Source: Desulfobulbaceae bacterium (GTDB lineage: Bacteria > Desulfobacterota > Desulfobulbia > Desulfobulbales > Desulfocapsaceae). From it: 55,616 nucleotides of DNA. Below, one piece after another: positions 8,441-16,146 of this stretch (position 1 is its first letter; every line of letters begins with the position of its first letter). Both the position numbers and the translations under genes were made by a program. The stretch covers positions 1-55,616 of the forward strand of contig JAFLKM010000065.1 of the NCBI GenBank assembly GCA_019163335.1, written 5' to 3'. The notes below the pieces were generated by a model that ran no database searches, had not been told where the DNA came from, and worked only from the letters and a program-made list of their open reading frames with translations.

Positions 8441-10336
8441 ATGGCAATTCTTGCACGGAATCTTTTCATTTTTTTTCTTTTTACAATTTTTTCAGGTGGT
8501 TGCTATATTTTATGGACCCTTGAACATCGCTTACCAGAAAGGAATTACAGTGAATTTCGCTACTGCCTCACTCACCATGATATCTCTGAAATGACCTTCA
8601 CTGGAAACAGGGTTGTCGTCAGTCATAGAGCTGCAGAAAACAGCTCTAATCCCGGCTTTACCTATGTCACCACCGTTCCCAACCCTGAAGAGCTGATCAC
8701 GGAACTCAAAGACAAAAATATCCGCATCATCTTCAATCAGGATCGTTCAGCATTTATCCTCCAGAGTCTCACCCTTCTCTATGGCGCGATCCTTGTTCTT
8801 GTCATTGTTCTTTCGCTCAGTAAAATGCGAAAAGATGAAGAAAAGAGCAGATTTGCCACAGACAAATTGATTCTTCCCAATGACGGCCACAAGATCGTGA
8901 CCTTCAAAGATGTCGCCGGCATCCCGGAAGCCATGGAAGAACTTCGAGAAATAGTCCTTTTTCTTGTAAATCCAGATCAATTCAATCAGGTTGGCGCCAC
9001 CATCCCCAAGGGAGTTTTACTGCAAGGGCCCCCAGGAACCGGGAAGACACTGCTTGCTCGTGCCATTGCCGGGGAGGCGGGCGTCCCTTTCTACAGCTTC
9101 AGCGGTTCTGATTTTGTGGAGATGTTTGTAGGAGTCGGCGCATCACGGGTGCGCGACCTGTTCAAAGAGGCAAAAAAGAACGCTCCCTGCATTGTTTTTA
9201 TTGATGAAATCGATGCGGTTGGCGGCAGTCGCAGTGGAGGCGGCTCTGCCAGTGGCAGTGATGAGCGGAGTCAGACCCTGAATGCCCTGCTGGTTGAAAT
9301 GGATGGATTCAGTTCAACTGACAATATTATTGTTTTGGCTGCCACCAACAGGCCGGATATTCTCGATCCCGCTCTGCGCAGGCCCGGACGTTTTGATCGT
9401 CAGATAAACATCCTTCCCCCTGACATGAATGGTCGCAAAAAGATCCTCCAGATCTACACGTCAAAAATTGAGCTGGCCAGTGAACTCGATATGCATGAGA
9501 TAGCCCAGATGTGCCCTGGATTTACCGGAGCCGATATAGCAAATCTGGTGAATGAAGCCGCCCTGATGGCCGCAAGGGGAGGTAAAAAGACCGTCGACCA
9601 GACAGACTTCGAACTGGCCCGTGATCGTATCCTGATGGGCGTTGAACGCAAAGGGCTGGTCATGACCGAAAAAGAAAGAAACATTCTGGCCTATCATGAA
9701 GCTGGTCATGCCATAATCGCAAAATCTCTGCCTGAAACCGACCCACTCCATAAAATCACCATCATTCCCAGAGGACGGGCTCTAGGACAAACACAGCAAC
9801 TCGCCCTGTTTGACCGACACGCCTACTCCTATACCTACCTGAAAAATAAAATCACCATCTTAATGGGTGGACGCGCGGCGGAAGAAATCGCCTTTAATCA
9901 ACGTTCCACCGGCGCCCAAGGCGATATTCTGCAGGCCACCGAGATTGCGACCAATATGATCTGCAAGTGGGGAATGAGCGAACACCTGGGACCCCAGGCC
10001 TTCATGTTTGACAACAGCGGATTTTTAGATTCGGCATCTCAACGTCTCTCCATGGCCGATGAAACCGCAAAGGCCATTGACCAGGAAATCAAAGCTATCC
10101 TGGCCAGCTCCTATGAGGAGGCAAAAACCATTCTTAATCAAAAAATTGATCTTTTAAAAAATTTGACGGAGATACTTATTCAGGTTGAAACCCTCGACAA
10201 TGAAGAATTTGAAATCATTCTCAACTGTTCAAACAAGATGAAAGCCGAAGCCAGCAGTTCAGAAGAACTTGACTGCGACATATGTCCAGCCTGTCAAGGC
10301 TGCAGCAACAGCAAAATCCGAGAATCAATATCATGA
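8441..10336 (+). CDS. FtsH-family membrane AAA+ protease with cysteine-rich tail
   Basis: A 631-residue membrane-anchored ATP-dependent zinc protease. Two membrane helices (about 5-25 and 108-127) flank a periplasmic segment. The AAA+ domain has Walker A GPPGTGKT (196-203), pore loop FVGVGASR, Walker B FIDEID (253-258) and an SRH region ([18 protein letters not shown]). The protease part has HEAGH (419-423) and Asp495 as third zinc ligand, so it should be active. Odd feature: the C-terminus carries [10 protein letters not shown], a perfect CX2CX2CX2C array (Cys612, 615, 618, 621) like a ferredoxin or zinc site, not usual in FtsH. Its place beside a sigma54 stress-type module suggests an accessory FtsH rather than the housekeeping copy. 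Its stop overlaps the next start (ATGA). Confidence 0.92.
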   Translation: MAILARNLFIFFLFTIFSGGCYILWTLEHRLPERNYSEFRYCLTHHDISEMTFTGNRVVVSHRAAENSSNPGFTYVTTVPNPEELITELKDKNIRIIFNQDRSAFILQSLTLLYGAILVLVIVLSLSKMRKDEEKSRFATDKLILPNDGHKIVTFKDVAGIPEAMEELREIVLFLVNPDQFNQVGATIPKGVLLQGPPGTGKTLLARAIAGEAGVPFYSFSGSDFVEMFVGVGASRVRDLFKEAKKNAPCIVFIDEIDAVGGSRSGGGSASGSDERSQTLNALLVEMDGFSSTDNIIVLAATNRPDILDPALRRPGRFDRQINILPPDMNGRKKILQIYTSKIELASELDMHEIAQMCPGFTGADIANLVNEAALMAARGGKKTVDQTDFELARDRILMGVERKGLVMTEKERNILAYHEAGHAIIAKSLPETDPLHKITIIPRGRALGQTQQLALFDRHAYSYTYLKNKITILMGGRAAEEIAFNQRSTGAQGDILQATEIATNMICKWGMSEHLGPQAFMFDNSGFLDSASQRLSMADETAKAIDQEIKAILASSYEEAKTILNQKIDLLKNLTEILIQVETLDNEEFEIILNCSNKMKAEASSSEELDCDICPACQGCSNSKIRESIS

Positions 10337-11247
10337 ATTCTTTAAAGAAAACCGGATACATAGCCTTCGTCGCCGTCGCCATCCTTCTCATCGTTGTTAT
10401 TTTGTTGGGATTTCGACAATATCTGCTTACCGGACAATATAACACCATTATCCGCCAGAGCGAGGAGTCCATCTTTCAATTTTCCACCATTCGAGAGCGG
10501 ATCACAGAATCTTTAATTACCCAGGATTGGGACAAGGCAGCGGCGGCCTCCCAAGAATTCAAAGACCTGAATGCGACATTGGTCCGCCTGCAGGAAAGCG
10601 ATCTTATCCCTCCGGAATATAAACTGGACATGGCAAAACAGATTGATCTCTCAGGGCTTGCCATTACCTCGAGAAATATCAGTACCACCGAAGACAAAGT
10701 TGCCCACAGCCTCAAACTGCAAAATCAGATGCGAACCCTGGCTGATTATCTTCTCCAGTTTGACCGGATCATTGTCAGCCAGATGCGCGCCAAGGTGGTT
10801 CACTTTCAGACCACCATGATTGGTTCACTGGGCATCATCATCTGTATCATTAGCTTCACCTTGATCCTGCTCTATCAGAAAGCCCTCATTCCCCTTTTTC
10901 ACCTTGCCGATCAAATCAGCGCTGAGGATCTCCATGAACAGGATTTTAAAACCAGTGGAAGCACATGCGCTGAAATCAGAAAACTGTCCGAGACCCTGGC
11001 TGAATTGTCTCAGCAGCAGCATCCAAACACAAGCAAGGGCGAATCTCCCGTAAAACAAGACCAGCAAATTGCAGCCATCATTAACGAGGGAACCAATCTG
11101 TCCAATGGCATTATCAATTATGCCCAACTTCTTTCCGACTCTTTTGAGGAAAAAAGCGAAGGCACCACAGAAGAAAAAATAATCCTTGGTAAAATTATTG
11201 CTGCAGGAGAGCGTATCGCGGCAATATTAAGAAAAATTCAATCTTGA
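10333..11247 (+). CDS. HAMP membrane protein ending in a histidine-less kinase DHp domain
   Basis: A 304-residue protein: membrane helix 9-27, a mainly helical periplasmic segment, membrane helix about 163-182, a HAMP-like linker (about 183-228), then residues 245-304 that match the dimerisation domain of the kinase at 3941. Shared stretches are GIIN(F/Y)AQ(I/L)L, a paired EE, and II-x-x-GERIA-x-I. At the phosphorylated histidine it has Asn251 (NEGTN where the kinase has HEVNN), and the protein stops before any ATPase domain. It therefore cannot be a working kinase. I infer a dimerisation partner or decoy for the upstream kinase. It starts at 10333, overlapping the FtsH stop by ATGA, so production is coupled to the protease. 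Confidence 0.8.
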   Translation: MNSLKKTGYIAFVAVAILLIVVILLGFRQYLLTGQYNTIIRQSEESIFQFSTIRERITESLITQDWDKAAAASQEFKDLNATLVRLQESDLIPPEYKLDMAKQIDLSGLAITSRNISTTEDKVAHSLKLQNQMRTLADYLLQFDRIIVSQMRAKVVHFQTTMIGSLGIIICIISFTLILLYQKALIPLFHLADQISAEDLHEQDFKTSGSTCAEIRKLSETLAELSQQQHPNTSKGESPVKQDQQIAAIINEGTNLSNGIINYAQLLSDSFEEKSEGTTEEKIILGKIIAAGERIAAILRKIQS

Positions 11248-11320
11248 TAATTACTTAATATTCCACCTGAACAATCCAGGGGGATACAATTAACAGATAT
11301 AAGGAGGCAAAAGGACACCA

Positions 11321-12043
11321 ATGAACACAAACAAAGCGTCTACTGTAAGCTTATCAGCCCTGACCACACTTCTCTCGGCATCTTTTGTGGCAACTTTTTT
11401 TTCGGCAAACATCAGTATGGCGACAGAACCATATGATGCTGATAAGTATGGCCCGCAGGAACCCATAATCTGGGCCACTCCAAGCAAGTCAATATTCACC
11501 CATAAAACCCATACCATGGATGCCGGCCTTGCCTGTGATGACTGCCATGACGGAATCTTTCCCATGGAGCAAGGCGCCACTGAAAAAAATGGCGATTTTA
11601 CCATGAAGTCTTTTAAGGAAGGAAAATATTGCGGGACCTGCCATGATGGAAGCACTGCCTTTGAGAGCAGTACTCAGTGCGGCTCCTGCCATTTCGCTCC
11701 AGAAGCCCCCATCGTCTTTACCTCTCCGGTCAAAGCTGTAGCCTTTGATCACTCCATCCATCTACAGAAAGGCAAACTGGCATGTGAGACCTGCCATAAA
11801 GAGGTTTTTGCCATGAAAAAGGGTTCCATAGAAGAAGCGGAGCAGGCCAATCTTAGTGACGGAGACAAAAGGAAATACTTGGAACAACTCCACAATAAAT
11901 ATTGCGGCACTTGCCATGATTCTTCGCAGGCCTTTGGCTATCTGACCCGCTGTACCGTTTGCCATATCGGCGTCAAAGGATATGACGCTCAACAAAGTGG
12001 CACCCAGAAAAAAGACAAGGACACCGTCAAAACGAATCATTAA
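11321..12043 (+). CDS. Periplasmic hexaheme c7-type cytochrome (two triheme repeats)
   Basis: A 240-residue exported cytochrome with a signal peptide (about 1-34) and six CXXCH haem sites: CDDCH, CGTCH, CGSCH, CETCH, CGTCH, CTVCH. They fall into two triheme repeats of the c(7) type, each with distal histidines ahead (HKTHTMD, DHSIHLQ) and the pattern YCGTCHD-x6-7-C. Function: electron transfer in the periplasm. It starts a cytochrome-NrfD-ferredoxin set, so it is the likely electron partner of a quinone-linked membrane complex. A strong AAGGAGG site precedes the ATG. The paralogue at 45371 has the same six-haem layout. The 73-base gap from the previous gene allows read-through from the FtsH unit. 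Confidence 0.92.
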   Translation: MNTNKASTVSLSALTTLLSASFVATFFSANISMATEPYDADKYGPQEPIIWATPSKSIFTHKTHTMDAGLACDDCHDGIFPMEQGATEKNGDFTMKSFKEGKYCGTCHDGSTAFESSTQCGSCHFAPEAPIVFTSPVKAVAFDHSIHLQKGKLACETCHKEVFAMKKGSIEEAEQANLSDGDKRKYLEQLHNKYCGTCHDSSQAFGYLTRCTVCHIGVKGYDAQQSGTQKKDKDTVKTNH

Positions 12044-12116
12044 AAACTGCAATAACACCCAAGGCAATCATTAAATTTTTACAAAAAAAAATAAAATCAA
12101 TCACTTAGGTGAAAAA

Positions 12117-13424
12117 ATGAATAGAAGTACTGTTGATATAGCTAAAAGATGGGGCTATCACGGCATTGACGCCCTGAAAAAAGCGAGCCCCGGCTATTTT
12201 ATGATTATGGGATTCTTCGCCCTTCTTACCCTGATTGGCGCAGCCGTAGGAGTGCATGGGATGATCACCGGGTATCACCATGTGTACAATGTAAGCCGGG
12301 AAATTTCGTGGGGAATTTTGATTTCAGCCTATGTCTTTTGCGTGGTTACGTCCACCGGGCTGTGCATTATTTCCTCCATCGGCCATGTCTTTGGCGGTGA
12401 GGCCTTCATGCCCATTGCCAAACGTGCCGTCTTCATGTCCATAATCTTTATGCTTGGCGGATTCTGCATTATCTTCTTTGACATTGAGAATCCTTTCAGA
12501 ATGGCCATTTACAATGTCATCTCCCCCAATCTGAGCTCGAATATGTGGTGGATGGGAACCCTTTACGGAGCCTATCTGGTGTTTATGATCATTGAATACT
12601 ACTTTCTGCTCGAGCAAAACCACAGCCTGTCCCGACTGATGGGTTTCTTTGGGCTGGTGGTTGGTATAGCGGCCCATAGTAATCTGGGTGCTGTTTTTGG
12701 CATGCTGCATGGTCGTCCCTTTTGGTATGGCCCTTACCTGCCGATATATTTTATCTTTTCGGCAGGCATGTCCGGTGGTTGCGCCATCATGTTTGTGACA
12801 ACCCTGGCATGGAAGATCAACCCCGCCATTATGAACCTACGCATGGAAAGGGCAATGAAGGCCGTCTGTCAGGTCACTATTTTTCTCATCTCCACGATCA
12901 TCTTCTTCACCATCTGGAAGATCGTTACCGGCATGGTCTCGCACGACAAATCTTTGGTCATCATGTCCCTGGTCAATGGTGATTATTCTGTCAATTTCTG
13001 GGTTTTTGATATCTTTTTCGGCATGGTGCTGCCTCTTTTTCTTCTATTCCTATCGCGGGGGACGAACTACAACATGATCTTGTGGGCCACCGGCCTGATG
13101 ATGATCGGCATCTTTTTCATGCGCTACGATATTGTAATCCCAGGCCAGATGGTTTCTGTCTATCATGCACTCGGCGTTGAAGAGGGGCTTGACATCATCA
13201 AGTACAAGCCCTCATTCCATGAAATCATGGCCACTCTTTTTGGCCTTTCCCTTATCTGCGTTGCCTATTTAGCCGGTGAGAAAATGTTGAACGGACATCA
13301 GCTTGAAAAGCATGAGATTGTCCCCGAGGGCGGATATATCTGTCCCGGCTGCGGTGCCATCCATTTCATGCAGGAAGGTGAGTCTGAGCAGGATGCGATG
13401 AAGCGTCAGCATAACATATGGTAA
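12117..13424 (+). CDS. NrfD/PsrC-family quinone-interacting membrane subunit
   Basis: A 435-residue integral membrane protein with about ten hydrophobic helices, of the NrfD/PsrC/QrcD family that exchanges electrons with menaquinone. Typical stretches are SWGILISAYVFCVVTSTGLC early, NMWWMGTLYGAYLVFM mid-protein, and MRYDIVIPGQ near the end. The C-terminal tail (EGGYICPGCGAIHFMQ) has a CPGC pair that is absent from the paralogue at 46222 and could bind metal. It is flanked by the hexaheme cytochrome and the Tat-exported ferredoxin with which it should form one complex. The ribosome-binding site is AGGTG. Confidence 0.92.
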   Translation: MNRSTVDIAKRWGYHGIDALKKASPGYFMIMGFFALLTLIGAAVGVHGMITGYHHVYNVSREISWGILISAYVFCVVTSTGLCIISSIGHVFGGEAFMPIAKRAVFMSIIFMLGGFCIIFFDIENPFRMAIYNVISPNLSSNMWWMGTLYGAYLVFMIIEYYFLLEQNHSLSRLMGFFGLVVGIAAHSNLGAVFGMLHGRPFWYGPYLPIYFIFSAGMSGGCAIMFVTTLAWKINPAIMNLRMERAMKAVCQVTIFLISTIIFFTIWKIVTGMVSHDKSLVIMSLVNGDYSVNFWVFDIFFGMVLPLFLLFLSRGTNYNMILWATGLMMIGIFFMRYDIVIPGQMVSVYHALGVEEGLDIIKYKPSFHEIMATLFGLSLICVAYLAGEKMLNGHQLEKHEIVPEGGYICPGCGAIHFMQEGESEQDAMKRQHNIW

Positions 13425-13465
13425 TAACAGGTGCTTACCTGAATCCCTTGAAAGGAACAACGACT

Positions 13466-14287
13466 ATGAATTTTCCAAAAATTGATTTAGACCGGTTAAA
13501 GAATGAGGGCACCTCATCCATCACGAACAAGGAACGGCGCAACTTTCTTAAACTCGGATTTGCCATTACCGGAGTCTATGCCGGCGGCAAGATCCTCTCG
13601 TTATCTTCTACCTTCGGCATTGCCCATGCCTCTGGCACTGACTTTGTCGAAAAATTTCCATACAACCCGCATTACAGTATGGTGATCCGGCAATCCCTGT
13701 GCATTGACTGTGAGAAATGCGTCGATGCCTGCAACAAGACGAATCATGTCCCCGAATACGGGTATCGGACCCGTATTCTTACCAGAAAATATCAGGGGCA
13801 ACTGGACAAGAAGGTTGAGTTCATTCCTGTCCTGTGCAATCATTGCAACGACGCTCCCTGCGTGCGTGCCTGCCCGACCAAGGCTACCTACAAGGATGCG
13901 ATTACCGGTATTGTCCGTATGGACAGCAAAAAATGTATCGGCTGCAAAACCTGTATGCTGGCCTGCCCCTATGACGCCCGCTATTTCAGCGCCGAGCGGC
14001 ATGCCGTGGATAAGTGTGATTTCTGCTGGGAGGAACGCCTGTCCAAAGGTGAAACCCAGACCGCATGTTCATCCGCCTGTCCAACCGGAGCCCGGACATT
14101 CGGCAATCTCACCGATCCTAATAATATCGTCTTTAAGCTGGTCCACCAGCTGGAAGAAAGTGTCTGGGTGTTACGCCCTGAAGATGGGACCAAGCCCAAT
14201 ATCTTCTATATGAAGGGGAATATGTTGTCCGTGGACAACATATTGAAAGGACAGAAATTTATCTATTCAGGGCCAAGCGGAAGCTGA
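13466..14287 (+). CDS. Tat-exported ferredoxin subunit with four [4Fe-4S] sites (DsrO/NrfC-like)
   Basis: A 273-residue iron-sulfur protein. A twin-arginine signal (KERRNFLKLGF, residues about 22-32) followed by a hydrophobic stretch directs folded export to the periplasm. Four cysteine groups follow, built on CIDCEKCVDAC, CNHCNDAPCVRACP, CIGCKTCMLACP, then CDFC and a downstream CSSACP. This is the NrfC/PsrB/DsrO/QrcC arrangement for four cubane clusters. ATG 13466 follows an AAAGGA site; an earlier in-frame ATG at 13418 overlaps the NrfD gene and would hide the signal. It is last of the set and is followed by a strong terminator. Likely role: wire between the NrfD subunit and the cytochrome. 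Confidence 0.92.
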   Translation: MNFPKIDLDRLKNEGTSSITNKERRNFLKLGFAITGVYAGGKILSLSSTFGIAHASGTDFVEKFPYNPHYSMVIRQSLCIDCEKCVDACNKTNHVPEYGYRTRILTRKYQGQLDKKVEFIPVLCNHCNDAPCVRACPTKATYKDAITGIVRMDSKKCIGCKTCMLACPYDARYFSAERHAVDKCDFCWEERLSKGETQTACSSACPTGARTFGNLTDPNNIVFKLVHQLEESVWVLRPEDGTKPNIFYMKGNMLSVDNILKGQKFIYSGPSGS

Positions 14288-14366
14288 TTTCACCTTCCAG
14301 CCGGATTTAGGACTTCAGATCGCGCTTGACCTGAAGGGCTGACTCTCTTCTTTTCGTTTTCCATCC

Positions 14367-14400
14367 GGGGGCAGAATTCACTTCTGCCCCCTTTTTTTTT
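14367..14400 (+). terminator. Rho-independent terminator after the first redox set
   Basis: A 10-base GC-rich stem (GGGGGCAGAA / TTCTGCCCCC) with a 5-base loop is followed by nine T residues. It lies 80 bases past the ferredoxin stop. From here to 14792 I see no gene: the sequence is AT-rich, with one unsupported minus-strand frame. Confidence 0.93.
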
Positions 14401-14792
14401 CAGATCTTTTTCTTGTTTCATCCACACAACCGCCTTTAATCATCACATTTTTTATGATTTAAGCCAGATAGCATTTATTAACAGATGCCCATGTCTTCAA
14501 CATCGCCACCAACCAGTTCTATCGAAAGGCACCTATCTCTTTTAATGTAGGAATAAGCGCCTTATGATTTTTACTCATTTTTCCTTATACATCCCCTGGG
14601 ATTGCGCAGGATTTCGGATATTCCGAAAACAGTATATGTAAAAGCTGCGCTGGGGAGATGGTTTGTATGCATTCCTAAGAAATACCTGCCCCCATAAATC
14701 CTCAGCTCGCGTTTGAGCATGGTTCAAATCAACATGCAAGAAGGCTGTCGGAAAAACATTCAAAGTTACTTTCAATTTATCTCCCCTTTACA

Positions 14793-14810
14793 ATCAATAT
14801 CACTATTGAT
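14793..14810. promoter_or_regulatory. Palindrome upstream of hicA, candidate HicB operator
   Basis: Perfect inverted repeat ATCAATA / TATTGAT with a 4-base centre, ending 12 bases before the hicA start. HicB antitoxins with DNA-binding tails autoregulate through such promoter palindromes; the role here is inferred from position. Confidence 0.5.
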
Positions 14811-14821
14811 ACTATATGTTC

Positions 14822-15064
14822 ATGGATAAGATTAGTGAACTCATAAAGACCATGCATGGCAACCCCAGCAACGTCAAATTTTCCGATTTATGCAAAGTCT
14901 GCGAGTATTATTTCGGCAAGGCACGACAGGAAGGCACGAGTCACCGTATTTATAAAACGCCATGGTTGGGCGATCCACGGGTAAACATTCAGGACAGCAA
15001 AGGTAAAGCAAAGGCTTATCAAGTCCGTCAAGTGTTGAAGGCCATCGATAAGTTAAAGAAGTAA
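14822..15064 (+). CDS. hicA: HicA-family mRNA interferase toxin
   Basis: An 80-residue basic protein of the HicA toxin family, which folds like a dsRNA-binding domain and cleaves mRNA. The family hallmark is the GxSH catalytic histidine, here EGTSHRIYKTPW, ahead of a lysine-rich tail (QVRQVLKAIDKLKK). An ATG at 14816 adds only two residues; neither start has a good ribosome-binding site, consistent with weak toxin translation. The hicB antitoxin follows after 12 bases, in the toxin-first order typical of this system. It lies next to an integron cassette, and such pairs are common cassette cargo. Confidence 0.85.
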   Translation: MDKISELIKTMHGNPSNVKFSDLCKVCEYYFGKARQEGTSHRIYKTPWLGDPRVNIQDSKGKAKAYQVRQVLKAIDKLKK

Positions 15065-15076
15065 GGAGGTACGGCA

Positions 15077-15409
15077 ATGTTACAACATGATCATTATACC
15101 TATCGAGTTACCTGGTCTGAAGAGGATCAAGAGCATGTCGGTCTGTGCGCTGAGTTTTCCAGTTTGAGCTGGCTTGACCAGACTCCGGAAGAAGCATTGA
15201 AAGGAATCCGGCAAGTTGTGGCCGATACAGTGAGCGACCTTATAAGGAATGGCGAGAACGTGCCAGAACCACTGGCTACCAAGAAATATAGCGGGAAGTT
15301 TCAGGTCAGGGTAACTACCGATACTCATCGGGCTTTAGCAATCAAAGCAGCCGAAAAGAAAGTAAGCCTGAACCGATTGGTAAGCGAGAGTTTGGCGGCA
15401 GCCTGCTGA
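15077..15409 (+). CDS. hicB: HicB-family antitoxin with ribbon-helix-helix tail
   Basis: A 110-residue HicB antitoxin. The N-terminal half has the partial RNase-H-like fold of HicB (YRVTWSEEDQEHVGLCAEF, then TPEEALKGIRQVV), which plugs the toxin. The C-terminal 40 residues (VRVTTDTHRALAIKAAEKK) form a ribbon-helix-helix DNA-binding tail for autoregulation. A strong AAGGAGGT ribosome-binding site, much better than that of hicA, favours excess antitoxin. A hairpin begins two bases past the stop. Confidence 0.88.
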   Translation: MLQHDHYTYRVTWSEEDQEHVGLCAEFSSLSWLDQTPEEALKGIRQVVADTVSDLIRNGENVPEPLATKKYSGKFQVRVTTDTHRALAIKAAEKKVSLNRLVSESLAAAC

Positions 15410-15411
15410 AC

Positions 15412-15451
15412 CAAAATAGTGAGGTGGACATTGAGGCTCGTCACTATTTTG
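15412..15451. terminator. Hairpin after hicB
   Basis: Perfect 11-base inverted repeat (CAAAATAGTGA / TCACTATTTTG) with an 18-base loop, starting right after the hicB stop. The T-run is only four bases inside the stem, so termination is plausible but weak. Confidence 0.5.
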
Positions 15452-15587
15452 AGTGAGTAAAACAGAGGTGCTATTAGCATGAAAAGGTCAGGATGTAAAA
15501 GCCAGGGTCTGTAAATAAAAGGGGGCAGGATTTAATTAATTTATATTTATTCTGACCATTTTTCTCTACGATTTCAAAAAATAAAGA

Positions 15588-15649
15588 CCAACAACCAGGT
15601 TCACTCGGACCCGGCAAACAGCGCCGGTCCGGTGAGCCAGACGTTAGCA
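15588..15649 (+). repeat. Integron attC-like recombination site 1
   Basis: A GC-rich imperfect inverted repeat (GGTTCACTCGGACC near 15598, matched by GGTCCGGTGAGCC near 15626) ends in the core GTTAGCA (15643-15649), which fits the R' consensus GTTRRRY. An AAC-containing partner lies at the left end. It lies 13 bases before the small membrane gene, the usual place for the site that precedes a cassette. Confidence 0.7.
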
Positions 15650-15662
15650 CTCAGGACAGAGA

Positions 15663-15965
15663 ATGACACAACCGCAGAAAGCGATAAAAGCGAAGACACG
15701 CTGGCTAGGGTTGCTCATCGCCCTACCAGTTATTGCGTACGGTGCCTATCTGACTGTACAGGCGAATGCGCCGGCACTGCACACCCGGTTTGGCTATGCA
15801 CGCCCGCTGTTCGGCGACGATGCACGTGCCTACGGACTAATTGTGGTGCTATTGGGTTGCTTACCGTTGCTGTTGCTTTGCCGCACCACGCGTCAAGCCG
15901 CACTATTCGGCGCCTCACTTGGGGTTGTCTTGCTTACCGCCATCTTTACACTCGCTTATTCCTAG
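15663..15965 (+). CDS. Integron-cassette-borne small membrane protein
   Basis: A 100-residue protein with three hydrophobic segments (WLGLLIALPVIAYGAYLTV, YGLIVVLLGCLPLLLLC, ASLGVVLLTAIFTLAY) and no recognised family. Base composition is visibly more GC-rich than its AT-rich surroundings and codon use differs from flanking genes. It starts 13 bases after one attC-like site and its stop lies inside the start of another, the compact layout of a mobile integron cassette. GGACAGAG upstream may serve as ribosome-binding site. An overlapping frame from 15632 was rejected because it begins inside attC 1 and has an Arg/Cys-rich product. Function unknown. Confidence 0.78.
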   Translation: MTQPQKAIKAKTRWLGLLIALPVIAYGAYLTVQANAPALHTRFGYARPLFGDDARAYGLIVVLLGCLPLLLLCRTTRQAALFGASLGVVLLTAIFTLAYS

Positions 15966-16020
15966 TCAATTTATTCAAGTCGACGCCGCTTTGCGGCGAG
16001 GCTTAATTCAGACGTTATCT
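15961..16020 (+). repeat. Integron attC site 2 (60-base-element type)
   Basis: A 60-base element with core GTTATCT at its right end (16014-16020) and a long stem: AAGTCGACGCCGC and GCGGCGAGGCTT around a TTT loop. Layout and sequence closely resemble the short attC of aadA-type cassettes. The left R'' core (RYYYAAC) is degenerate here (the AAC is replaced by GTC), and the right core has T where a purine is expected. I see no integrase or further cassette to either side. Confidence 0.8.
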
Positions 16021-16113
16021 GAACCACAATATAAAATCTGCCAAAATCATAATTGCAGAATTTTCAACATTGTTGTCGGCGTAAAAAACTCTGCTCAGAT
16101 CTTGAAGAATAAC

Positions 16114-16144
16114 AAAAAAAACTCCCAACTACAGTCGCGGGAGT
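16114..16144 (-). terminator. Rho-independent terminator of pepN
   Basis: On the minus strand, ACTCCC and GGGAGT form a short stem with a 12-base loop and are followed by a run of eight T residues. It starts two bases after the pepN stop. Confidence 0.8.
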
Positions 16145-16146
16145 AA

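Noticed and set aside
14575-14775. Minus-strand 66-codon frame before hicA
   Set aside because: No recognisable motif or ribosome-binding site; the region is AT-rich intergenic.
15632-16006. Alternative 124-codon frame across the integron cassette
   Set aside because: It begins inside attC 1, runs through attC 2 and gives an Arg/Cys-rich product; the 100-codon frame has the hydrophobic pattern and fits the attC sites.
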